NCBI GenBank assembly: GCA_014885115.2
Contig: WKLE02002963.1
Span: 1-11,631, forward strand
Reading direction: 5' to 3'
DNA length: 11,631 bases
DNA from: Asterionellopsis glacialis
Taxonomy: Eukaryota > Bacillariophyta > Plagiogrammaphyceae > Rhaphoneidales > Asterionellopsidaceae
Position 1 is the stretch's first letter. Each line of letters starts with the position of its first letter. The notes beneath the pieces are model-generated. The model was not told the origin of the DNA. It did no database searches and worked only from the letters and a program-made list of their open reading frames with translations. This document shows, piece after piece, positions 1 to 8,082 of this stretch. The translations under genes and the position numbers were made by a program.

Positions 1-22
1 GTGAGTCGAAAAATTAGGTGGA

Positions 23-521
23 CAGACAGACAGATTTATTGCTGTGAAGGACAGACTTAGGTCCGGACTGGTGGGAAATGTTGTTCTGATGTGACAGGTA
101 TGAATCCTATAGTAATGATAGGCAAGACGTACTACAATAAGGTTGTAGGTGCCATAAATCTTGAGGAGCTGGGTATTGTTGTCCTGTTAGCAATTACAAA
201 ATAGATGCATTCTTCAAAGAAGCGTCCTACTTTGTTCTTCCTGGTTGTAGTGCAAAGTTTTTTCAAGTAAAAACAAGTGGTGTGAAAGGATTAGTAAGTG
301 GTAACATGATGAGGACAGGACAAGAAGTGAAAAGGGAATGTGTAATGGAACCTACCAATGTAACTGCAATGCACAGTGCCACTCTCTTCTTTGAGGAATG
401 AAAAGGTTTCTTGGAGAAATAGAAGCACCAAGGAGACAATCGTTGTGGTAGGATTGATGATGAGAAGACAGGAACCGACTTCAGTGATCTAACTGGCAAA
501 AAACTGTTGTCAGCGATGTAG
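23..521 (+). pseudogene. Unidentified degenerate coding relic
   Basis: I do not recognise this product. Three stretches with coding-like composition follow one another in different frames: 23-94 (containing FIAVKDRLRSGLVGNVVLM), 100 to about 190 (containing GKTYYNKVVGAINLEELGI), and about 174-521. The last contains DAFFKEASYFVLPG and, further on, RIDDEKTGTDFSDLTGKK. It is broken by stops at 399-401 and 420-422 and ends at 519-521. The peptide reads like a soluble mixed alpha/beta protein rather than a low-complexity artefact, but no motif ties it to a family. If it is real, it has at least two frameshifts and two internal stops, so it is not expressed as a full protein. It could equally be chance open sequence; confidence is low. 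Confidence 0.25.
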
Positions 522-661
522 TTGCAAAAAAATCAAGAACTCCTGTGTTGACGTGTTCTTTTTATGTGACCTGTTGTAGAATTGTATGAGTGTTCTGTCA
601 GAGGTCCTTCTTGGTTTCTGGTCATGAAATTGTCAGTCCTCCTAATTCCAAATGGTAGTCA

Positions 662-1153
662 TAACACGTAACATTATGACACCTACCAAAGTTATGTTGT
701 ACTGGACAAAAATGAAATATTGTGCTGGCGTTTCCATAATTGGCTATATTGAAGTTAGCATTGAACTTGCCAGGCTGATGCTAAAAAATGTTTGCCCTAG
801 TACTAGAATTGATATTCAAGTATGTTGGATATTCAGGTACTGGTCAATATACCTGGCCAGTGCTCAGAATCTTGATAACACATAACCTTATGATACCTAC
901 CAAATTTATGTTGTATCAGACAAAAATAAAATGTTGTGCTGGCGTTTATATAATTAGCTATATTGAGGTTAGGGTTGAACTTGACAGTCTGGAACTAAAA
1001 ACTTTTCGCCATAGTACTACTATTGAAATTCAAGTATGCTGGATATTCAGGTACTGTTGAATATACCCAGCTGGTGCTTGGAATCTTGAATAATGTATTC
1101 TGTCCATGTACTTGTGCTACAAATTGTATTGATATTCAAGTGAAATGGACATC
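662..1153. repeat. Tandem repeat of about 214 bp, two copies plus a partial third
   Basis: Copy 1 starts at 662 (TAACACGTAACATTATGAC) and copy 2 at 876 (TAACACATAACCTTATGAT), a period of 214 bp. Shared blocks occur in the same order in both: ACCTACCAAA, TTATGTTGTA, TGTGCTGGCGTTT, GGATATTCAGGTACTG and CAGAATCTTGA or GGAATCTTGA. By eye the copies are about 80% identical. A shorter, more diverged third copy runs from about 1091 to 1153 and keeps the TTGATATTCAAGT block. Overlapping short open frames inside the repeat are not conserved between the copies and do not look like genes. Confidence 0.8.
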
Positions 1154-1219
1154 AGTAGTGATTTGTATAGAATAGACAAAAACGTAAAAATAGAAACTTG
1201 GCAGGTGTTTCAACCAGTG

Positions 1220-1293
1220 GGTATGCTATGATTCAAATATGTCTAATTTACCAACAACAATTTGGTATGCTATGATTCAAAAAATGTCCAACA
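1220..1293. repeat. Short direct repeat, 44-bp spacing
   Basis: The 18-mer GGTATGCTATGATTCAAA occurs at 1220-1237 and again at 1264-1281. After it both copies continue with a similar ATGTCTAA or ATGTCCAA block. This is a local tandem duplication with a 44-bp period. Confidence 0.75.
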
Positions 1294-1618
1294 CACATAC
1301 AACAGCAATTTTCAAAAGAGAGTGTGCAGGCATGTGAGTATGAAAGGCAATGTCAAATACACACATTTTTGTGCATAGATATCAATATATGATTCAAAAG
1401 TGACATTCGGTAGATTCAAATTTAATTGCACTACAGTAAAAAATCCATTACAATTTACATACATCACAATGATACCATTAGTTACATGAATAGTCAATGG
1501 TATACCATTGACTTTTTAAATTTGAATTGCCACCAAATTTTCTTTCTACATTTTCATAAATTTTATTGAATCATTTTTTTTCATTTGTCTCACTTCATAA
1601 AAACATTATTGATCAACA
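1294..1618. other. Noncoding stretch with a 22-bp palindrome
   Basis: I find no supported gene here. The notable element is a perfect palindrome at 1492-1513, with half-site AGTCAATGGTA followed directly by its reverse complement. It sits inside a 10-bp inverted repeat, ATTCAAATTT at 1414-1423 and AAATTTGAAT at 1518-1527. Together these could be the remains of a small inverted-repeat element such as a MITE, but no target-site duplication could be identified. The last 60 bases are T-rich and lead into the start of the next gene. Confidence 0.5.
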
Positions 1619-3374
1619 ATGTCATCTTCCCATGTGCTAGGACTTGCTGCATGTTACAGAAGTAACCATAAAGAGAATCAGTATGTTACACCTCAAAGTG
1701 TACAAAGTATGAATAATACTCACTATGAGTATAAGTCTCAGTTAGATGAGATTCAACATTTGAAAAAAGTGAATAAAGATTTACAGTCTAGTACTAACAT
1801 AGCAAAATTTTAAAACTTACCAAAAAGATGTTCAAACTTGTAAAGAGATTTTTAAAGAAATTAAATTTATAACTTGTCAAGAAGAATTAGATGATTTAGA
1901 ATCATCAAAAAGCATTGGCAATAAGGTTCTAGATCTGTTTGATGTGCAACCAGAAGATCGTTACAGTTTCTGGAATACATACAAAGATACTGTCAAAAAG
2001 GCTTTGTGCACTAGAAGGAATGATGTCAATAACAGCATCCAAACCACAGTCATGCATATGTTTCAAGTTTCTAAAAACATTTCTGAAGGCACCTATCAAG
2101 AGTAAAAACACAATCAACTAACACACCAAAGTCAAGGAAGTCTAAAAGTAACAATCATGGTAGTACTCAAACATCAAAAGATATGCATGAGGACAAGATA
2201 ACTACAGAAACACAACAAATTATTTTAAACTATTCTGATAATGATGACAGTGATGCAGAAGATAGTAAGAAGACTTTACAAGATAACAATAATGTTGAAT
2301 CATTTGCAAACATTGCACAGTCCACCAGACGCTTTGGACACACATTTGATTAGTATGTTCTAGTTGTTTGCATTGTTATTTACTTGTTTTTATGTTTATA
2401 TTTCCTAACATTATTTTTATTTTTATCTTAATTTTATGTTATTGTAAACAGATGAATATCATAATATTACATTGAGTGATAATAGAATACTTCATGTAAA
2501 CCCTGGCAATGCATATTATTTTTTTAATTATTGTATTTTGCACTGTGTTATAGGTAAACAGGAATGGAAAAGACTTATACGTTTGAATAAGCCTATCAGC
2601 ACAGTAGTATCAGTCTCAGATGAAGCATTTGCTTTGTTAGTCCTGGAAAACAGCTGGTTACATTGGAAGTATATTTTTGATCACAACATCAAGATTTCAA
2701 GAAAAAGAAGAAGGTCAAAGCAAGATATACAAAAGATATCAGAGAAGTCAATGCATCCTTTGATGGATGGACTGAGAAAGGTCTCAGAAAATACAACAAG
2801 ATTATTTGCAAAGTCATTGAAGACAAAAGTAATCAAAGATATAACAGCTCTTACATACAAGATTTGACTGATATTTGTCTTCCTATGTGGCAAAACAAGC
2901 ACACCAAGACTGAATTAAGTTCTGATGCTGCAAAACACAGGAAAGTTGTTAACTGTAATGGTTTCTTAGATTCTGTAACACCATTTTTGAAGAAACAAAG
3001 GGAAACAGAAGAAGAAGAAGAACATTACAAGCAAGCTTTACTTGAAGCCTAAGTACAAACACTTTGAGAACTCCAATCATAATTCATATTCTGAAACTTA
3101 TAAGGAATCAACAAACCAAGAGGAAGAAACAGAGGATGAAATGGATTTTCATGGTAGTCAGCATGTATTTGCACAACCCAACAAGGTCCATATGAAAAAT
3201 GAAATAGTTCAAAATTCTATGCATGACACAACAACGACATTTAAAAATAATAATGCCCAATCTCAAGAGTTTTTGGTTAAACAGAAGGATACAATTGCAA
3301 CTAGGTCTCAATCTAGATCTGTGTCTGCCAATATACATAAAAAAGAAAAGTTTCAATATGTAGAAAGAGTGTAA
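1619..3374 (+). pseudogene. Broken gene: coiled-coil start, acidic linker, SVSDEAFALL/GWTEKGL domain
   Basis: The gene is assembled from successive open pieces: frame 2 (1619-1813, ATG at 1619 in context TCAACAATGT), frame 3 (about 1812-2105), frame 2 (2102-2353), frame 3 (2451 to about 2700), frame 2 (about 2702-3052) and frame 3 (about 3030-3374). The N-terminal part is Q/K/E-rich and probably coiled coil (QLDEIQHLKKVNKDLQ). It is followed by an acidic linker (SDNDDSDAEDSKK). The best-conserved-looking section contains PISTVVSVSDEAFALLVLEN near 2595-2655 and FDGWTEKGLRKYN near 2759-2797. A charged, probably disordered tail ends the reading. I associate this pair of words with uncharacterised repetitive proteins in protist genomes, from memory only; no function is known to me. 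The frames alternate strictly 2-3-2-3-2-3, and several switches lie at A-rich or GAA-repeat runs. It is either a pseudogene or a gene damaged by assembly errors. One switch may instead mark an intron. Confidence 0.6.
2353..2451 (+). other. Candidate spliceosomal intron in the preceding gene
   Basis: The segment begins GTATGT, is strongly T-rich, contains CCTAAC near 2404-2409 as a possible branch site, and ends AAACAG. It lies between two open blocks of the 1619-3374 gene: the upstream one ends in GHTFD and the downstream one starts with EYHNIT. The stop at 2351-2353 would overlap the donor. However, joining exactly at these sites leaves the reading frame off by one base, so either the intron call is wrong or an indel has occurred nearby. 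Confidence 0.35.
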
Positions 3375-3673
3375 AAGAAGTTTGAAGCTTAAACTACATT
3401 GCAATTTCATTACAATCAATCAAATTAATATTTAGTAGTAATTGTGAATTGTAAACCCACTGAGTAATCCAACAACAAAAAATTTGTGACAAAAAAACTC
3501 TGAACATATCCCAAAAATTTTTTATATCAATGCAAAAAAAGAGTCTTAGTTAGAAACTAAAGTAAGTGAGATAAGAAACAAAAAATTCATCAATAGGAGA
3601 AAAAAATGGCAATAGAGATCAATGACAAACTTTGGCCAATTTTTTTGCCATAAAAATTCAATGCAAACAACAA

Positions 3674-4318
3674 ATGGAGTTTCTAGAAGCATTGGAGAAA
3701 GACCCTCCTTTTGTTTTTTGATATTGATGAATTGCTGTTTGATCTACTTTATGGTTGGTTTCAAGAACCATTGGTAGCTAACAAGACTATGAATTTTTTT
3801 ATGATTTATACATAGTGGATTTTACTCCACAGAACAAACAATACCCCACAATTGTTTATTCAGACCAAGTTCTACGCAGGGAAGCCAAGAAGGTTATTTG
3901 TCAACTACTTTTTCTGAGCAAGGAACTCCAATTACATATTACTGAATTTCTATCTGTAATTACTTGTGAGTGGATGAATTGCACAAGGTCAGCAGCATTT
4001 TGTGTTGAGTGCAATATTTATTATAAGTGCAATGTACCAAATTGACGATTGCTAAGTGCAAAGTGTGTGAATTGTCACAATATTTATTGTGAGACATGTG
4101 TTGATTCAATGATGTTTGCTGGGCATTGCTGTCAACCCATAACTGAGTGTAAAAGTAAAGTACATCAATTTCTTTGCAATTATTGCCAATACTCTTGGTG
4201 TGACCTCTCAGAATATGGTGGTTGGGACCAAAACATTGTGGGCAAATATTTGATGGAACGCAATAAGTTGTTCTGTTGTGAATGTGCAATGGATAAAGTT
4301 CACAAAATGGAAATGTAA
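3674..4318 (+). pseudogene. Broken cysteine-rich, probably zinc-binding protein
   Basis: ATG at 3674 opens MEFLEALEKDPPFVF in frame 2. The reading shifts to frame 3 at the T6 run 3714-3719 (continuing DIDELLFDLLYGWFQEP) and back to frame 2 at the T7 run 3794-3800. From there it runs to 4318 with one in-frame TGA at 4043-4045. The second half is packed with cysteines: CEWMNC, CVEC, CVNCHNIYCETC, HCC, CNYCQYSWC and CCEC. Such C-x2-C pairs are typical of RING-like, B-box-like or other treble-clef zinc modules, but the spacing does not let me name one. About 215 codons in total. Its neighbours are the SVSDEAFALL gene upstream and the transposase-like gene downstream on the same strand, so it may belong to a mobile element. 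The TGA could derive from CGA by a C-to-T change. Confidence 0.6.
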
Positions 4319-4905
4319 AGGGAAACAACTATGTTGTTTCCATGTACTTACTATGATTTGAAAGAAACATACTTGGAAAATGATGATTTTTTGGTGCCGT
4401 CCTCTACCTCAGGTGATATATGGGTATGGGCTTTTAATTTGCCAAAATGAAAAAACATGCAACAGATGACAGCACTTATGTTTACAGGATTACAATATTC
4501 AAAAGACTATTACATCAGAAAGGACTTTCTGGTCGCTGACATATGAAATCTGTCTGTCTGTCAACATTTTACCATGGCCAGACCAATGAATTATCCCTCT
4601 CCCTGACATAAATAATTCCTGAGTGACTCAAAAAATGTCATGCTCTCATTAAAAAAAATGACTGTGTCAATTACACAAAATTCTACATGAATGGATTATG
4701 TTAATAGGACAATTTTTTCTGTTAGTGAAACAAATTGCACTCTACCTGTATCCTACTAACAATGCTCTGGTACTGAATTCAAGTTCCGCATTTCCAAAAA
4801 TGTTGGTATGGCTCACATGCTCATTTTGGAATCTTTTTTTTTCTTGTTAGTAATTTTTTACCAAGTTTCATTAGGACAGTCAAATGTTGATGCTATTGCA
4901 CAACC
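4319..4905 (+). other. Intergenic region, no gene seen
   Basis: No open frame here looks coding. The stretch is AT-rich with several T and A runs. It contains a TCTG microsatellite-like run at 4550-4562. The last bases (CAACC before ATGG at 4906) give a favourable start context for the next gene. Confidence 0.5.
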
Positions 4906-5687
4906 ATGGAATGCAATGTTAGACAACGAATCCGGTTAGTCTGTCCTGGTTGTGATGATATGTTTCATTCACAGCATTCATTCAACCTTCACTTGCTCAG
5001 TAGTGAATTTTGTTACTTTGTGGACCAATGTGGTGTCAACACCAATCAACCTTCACCTAATCAGTAGTTTCCTACTAGTGGAAATGGTATTAATCATTCA
5101 TCAAAGACCAAGGGACCTATTCCTTATGAATTTGTTTCTGACCATTACGGAGTGAGCCTTGATGACTATATACCATCAGAAATACAAGTGAATGATACTG
5201 AATTTCAACCTATCAATGAAATTGATGCATTACCAGAACCTCACAACCTTCTAGATCCTGAAATTTTGTTGAAGAGAGCAAAGACATCCAATTTGTTCAC
5301 CAATGAAACAAGATCATGCATCAACTTTCTGCACAAACTCATGGTGACTGGATGTTCCTTGTATATGTTTAATTTTTTATCAAATGGGCAGAGGATGATT
5401 CCCTATATAACGTGTGATTTGATTGCCAATTTCATTCTAGAGAGAAATTCTGAAGGATTTGGAAACACTTTTTAAAACTGCTCCAATGAAGCCTAGATCA
5501 TTGCCCTACCAACTAGAGGGTCAGGGACAAGAGGGTTTACCTGTGTTTAATTTTGAAGCCATGTTGGTATCTTTGTTACATGATGAGCATCTCATGCAGC
5601 CTGAAAACTTAGTTATTCAAGCTGATAACCCTGCTAACTTTCAAGAAAAATATACCCTTGAATCAAATATTTTGGATGAGTTGCATA
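4906..5687 (+). pseudogene. Plavaka/KDZ-like transposase, N-terminal part, truncated and broken
   Basis: ATG at 4906 has a strong context (ACCATGG). A zinc finger follows at 4942-5013: CPGCDDMFHSQHSFNLH with a later C, spacing C-x2-C-x12-H-x6-C. Plavaka-type transposases characteristically carry such a finger at the N-terminus. Frame 1 continues to 5475 with one TAG at 5065-5067. It contains FVSDHYGVSLDDYIPSEIQV, LLKRAKTSNLFTNETRS and MIPYITCDLIANFILER. Near 5440 the sense moves to frame 2, which carries DLETLFKTAP, LPVFNFEAMLVSLLHDEHLM and PENLVIQADNPANF. The last phrase resembles one I recall from repetitive transposase-like proteins in diatoms (recognition, not a search). The catalytic core is absent: the gene stops where LTR-homologous sequence begins at about 5688. 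It is therefore N-terminal only, with one nonsense codon and one frameshift. The TAG could come from CAG. Confidence 0.6.
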
Positions 5688-5770
5688 AGTCCATGACGTG
5701 ATTGCATCACGGTCCATCCGTACTACAATTGATTGACATATCACGTGAGTCTGGTGACTCACCTACTGCA
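5688..5770 (-). repeat. 3' LTR, truncated to its first 83 bp
   Basis: It aligns gap-free with 8000-8082, with 64 of 83 positions identical by hand count. Of 19 differences, 16 are transitions and 3 are transversions. The LTR start (minus strand TGCAGTAGG) lies directly after a purine-rich tract. Homology stops at 5688, where the transposase-like coding sequence resumes, so the outer part of the LTR is lost. Confidence 0.75.
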
Positions 5771-5779
5771 CTCGCCCCC
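5771..5779 (-). promoter_or_regulatory. Polypurine tract of the LTR element
   Basis: On the minus strand this reads GGGGGCGAG, immediately before the TG that starts the 3' LTR. That is the expected position for the plus-strand DNA primer in LTR retrotransposons. It is short and has one pyrimidine, so the function is inferred from position. Confidence 0.5.
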
Positions 5780-5791
5780 ATGTCCAGCAAT

Positions 5792-6162
5792 CTAGTTTAT
5801 GCAGCAGTGGCAGTATGGTCTGTCAAGTACTGATCCACGTTGTAATGTTACGGTACCATTACAGTGTACTTGAGGAACCATGAATGGTCTATCTCGTGGT
5901 TGTTCGTATTTATGTGGATCAGACTTATCATTTTCTAGTAGGGCCTTGTCTCCTACTTTCAAATCGTTTTGCACTGATTATTGCTAGCTATTCTAGCTTT
6001 TTTCCTACTATGTCTGTGTTCCCAGTTCACTTCGTGTTGAACGTTAAATATCATGTCTCTACCAAAAACTAGCTGGCCGGGCATAGCTTGGAGAGTAGTA
6101 TGATAAGTGGAACGTACGGCGTAGGCTACGGCAGTAAGTTCAAGATTGCCTTCATGACAGTA
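5792..6162 (-). pseudogene. Integrase C-terminal fragment (Ty3/Gypsy pol)
   Basis: Minus-strand frame from about 6162 to 5959 contains AYAVRSTYHTTLQAMPGQLV and then FGRDMIFNV, a word pattern of the end of the integrase catalytic core and its linker in Ty3/Gypsy elements. After a stop at 5961-5959 the sense resumes in another frame (up to 5792) with LKVGDKALLENDK and later NGTVTLQRGSVLD. These resemble the small DNA-binding barrel at the integrase C-terminus. One frameshift separates the two pieces. The upstream catalytic residues are not present. The reading ends about 20 bp from the LTR, as expected for the end of pol. Confidence 0.75.
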
Positions 6163-6189
6163 TTAAAAATATGCTACATCACAGAAGAA

Positions 6190-7590
6190 GTTGTTAACTG
6201 GATCTCTGATGAAAGCATCTACCTCTTATAAACCAGGTGGCATCATGAGTATTGCCAACAAATCTTACTCTGGAAAAATTGTGCAAGTCAATCACTCTTT
6301 TTTAGGCCACTGGATATTTAATGCCATCGCTTGTTACAAACCCACAAAGTCTTCTTGACCAAGGCATACCCAGAAATCACTGTCCATGCCCAATAAAAAC
6401 CTATTTTACAAATGAGATTTGATTGTAACAATTCTGACCGCTGCAAACATTTTCACAGCGATCTATGACTTCTTTTCAAGTCACTTATAGACACAAACCA
6501 AGAAGTTATGATACTCAATGACTTCAATGAATCCATTGAAAATGATAAACCCCTTAGTATGTCTCAAGTACAAGACAAGTTTGACTGCTTTCAATACTTT
6601 CAATACTTTCCAAGCTGGTAGCTACTGGATAGATTGTGCCTTAGCAAGTAAAAAAATTACAGAATGCGTTTGTGCATGCAGTTAGAATGGTATCTCTCAA
6701 CAGTTGATTTCTGATCATTGAGGTTTCTATATTGACTTTGACACTGCAAAATGTTTTGGCAACAAAACCGCTATTCTTGTACCACCAGTTCTCTGTGGCT
6801 TTGACAGTTCTAATCTGACTACAAATAGGAAATACATTATACCCAAATTTGGGCATCTTCCGCCTAAAATTACAAATATGATAGAAAAACTGGAAACATG
6901 AAATAGTCCAGACCATCAGTTTGCCAAATACATTGACCAGTGCCTTACTGAGGCATCCTTATATGCAGGTCTAAAATGTCAGGAAAAGATCCAACATTTC
7001 TTACCAGCCAACATCTTAGCGTTAAAACATGAATACGTTTTGAACAAACCAAAAAATCGTCAATGAGGATGATCAATAATTTCAAGATTAAACCTTTGAA
7101 GACCCAATTGACTGTCATCACTGCAACTATTGCCTATGTATACTCAAACAACAGTTGAGAGATGCTGAAAAAAACCTTCATATTAGCATTAATGATCAAA
7201 TTTCAGCAGAAATCAAAGCTGCACTTTCATGGGCCGGGGAGATAACAAAACAAGCATAACACTTCATAATCTTAGGAAATCATGTAAAATCAAGGCTATG
7301 TTATCAAAACTGAATAAAGTAAGGAAAAACACATCTAAACAAGGTCTTAAAATCCTAAAAATACCTACTGATAACCCAAATAATCCCAAACAAGCTATCG
7401 ACAATCCAAAGGAGATAACAAAATATCTCATCCAATGCAATAGTAAAAATTTTGGACAGATGAAAACCATGTCATTCACCATGCCTCCACTATAGTCAGA
7501 AATTGACTTTAAAGCAGCAACAGCTACATCCAACTTGGTCTTAGAAGGAGACTTGCACTATGCTGACAGCAATATTGAAAAGTAAGGTGA
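6190..7590 (+). pseudogene. Non-LTR retrotransposon fragment: endonuclease and linker, no reverse transcriptase
   Basis: This fragment lies opposite to the surrounding LTR element. Frame 2 from 6209 carries YKPGGIMSIANKSYSGKI and HWIFNAIACYKP. Frame 1 near 6484-6621 carries VMILNDFNES, matching the GDFNE-type metal site of exonuclease-endonuclease-phosphatase nucleases with G replaced by N. Frame 2 from 6623 carries DCALASKKITE, then SDH at 6710-6718 followed by a TGA and GFYIDFD. SDH is the usual C-terminal motif of this nuclease, and in the relatives I remember the next residue is R, so CGA to TGA is likely. Beyond it the linker continues through 6950-7030, 7131-7250 (frame 3) and 7229-7495 (frame 2, KILKIPTDNP and FTMPPL). 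The expected reverse transcriptase is absent. There are several stops and at least three frameshifts, one beside a duplicated CAATACTTT at 6590-6608. Confidence 0.65.
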
Positions 7591-7922
7591 AAATGTGAAA
7601 ATAGATTAAAGTTTGTTAGAGTGAATAAATTATGAGCTATTTTAACTGGTTGCTAAAAGTACCTGACAATCCACCAATTCATCTTCTCAAGCCAATTGGA
7701 GTACCGGATCCTACGGCGGATCTACTTAGAGTTCGGTTTCCATTGGAGTTCAGTTTTAACATGTGAACCAAACTCCTCAAGACAGCAAATCAGAAGGTGC
7801 CAAGTTGGCGCGTCACCGTGTTCCAGCGTGACACATCATGTTCCTGCTGTGGAGTGGAATTTGATACACTTTGCTTGTGACATCAGCATTTGCATGAACG
7901 TAGCAGGACACTGCACATTTGC
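7591..7922 (-). other. LTR end and leader region, no gene seen
   Basis: This stretch lies between the non-LTR fragment and the repeat-bearing part of the 5' LTR. It should contain the rest of the LTR, the primer-binding site and perhaps the leader. I could not place the LTR end or identify a primer tRNA match. The open frame at 7696-8001 on the plus strand has no recognisable content and crosses regulatory repeats, so I do not treat it as a gene. Confidence 0.4.
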
Positions 7923-8023
7923 GTCTGTCCGCTTGATGACGTCATCCCTTCATCTTGTCTATCTGTGTGATGACGTCATTACGTTATCACGTCTGTCCTA
8001 GTCCGTGATGTCATCACATCACG
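7923..8023 (-). promoter_or_regulatory. Tandem 34-bp LTR repeats with CRE-like palindromes
   Basis: Three units follow each other at 7923-7956, 7957-7990 and 7991-8023. Each starts GTCTGTCC or a near copy, and a fourth GTCTGTCT starts at 8024. Two units carry TGACGTCA (7937-7944 and 7971-7978); the third carries the C-to-T variant TGATGTCA at 8006-8013. The first lies in the 12-bp palindrome GATGACGTCATC. TGACGTCA is the classic bZIP/CREB-type site. Position in the first part of the LTR (U3) fits an enhancer role; the function is inferred. Confidence 0.65.
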
Positions 8024-8082
8024 GTCTGTCTGTATTATGGTTGATTGACATATCGCATGAGTCTTGAGATTTGCCTACTGCA
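8000..8082 (-). repeat. 5' LTR, outer part matching the 3' LTR
   Basis: This is the partner of 5688-5770. On the minus strand the LTR starts TGCAGTAGG at 8082 and continues toward lower coordinates through the 34-bp repeats. Its full length cannot be fixed, because the other copy is truncated and no clear end plus primer site is visible. Confidence 0.7.

Larger units (their letters stand above)
5688..8082 (-). mobile_element. Ty3/Gypsy-like LTR retrotransposon remnant
   Basis: Read on the minus strand, the parts lie in the canonical order for the 3' half of such an element: integrase C-terminus, then a short purine tract, then an LTR beginning TGCAGTAGG at 5770. The same LTR start recurs at 8082. 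The two LTR copies align without gaps over 83 bp. Gag, protease, reverse transcriptase, RNase H and most of integrase are missing. A plus-strand non-LTR fragment occupies much of the interior. The left end cuts the transposase-like gene, and the right end abuts the minus-strand PHD-region genes. No target-site duplication can be checked because the left LTR is incomplete. Confidence 0.7.

Noticed and set aside
652..1060. Two overlapping plus-strand open frames of 77 and 90 codons
   Set aside because: They lie inside the 214-bp tandem repeat, use different frames, and their peptides are not preserved between repeat copies.
2495..2553. Second possible intron (GTAAAC to TATAG) in the 1619-3374 gene
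   Set aside because: Reading straight through is open and keeps the frame of the downstream conserved part, while splicing at these sites would break it.
3108..3419. Minus-strand open frame of 103 codons
   Set aside because: It is a shadow of the charged tail of the plus-strand gene at 1619-3374; no motif is visible.
21..4562. 17-bp inverted repeat GACAGACAGACAGATTT (21-37) and its complement at 4546-4562, possible terminal repeats of an element
   Set aside because: Most of the match is a simple GACA/TGTC microsatellite and the similarity does not extend beyond it, so chance is enough.
7696..8001. Plus-strand open frame of 101 codons
   Set aside because: It crosses the LTR regulatory repeats and has no recognisable domain; the opposite strand carries the LTR signal.
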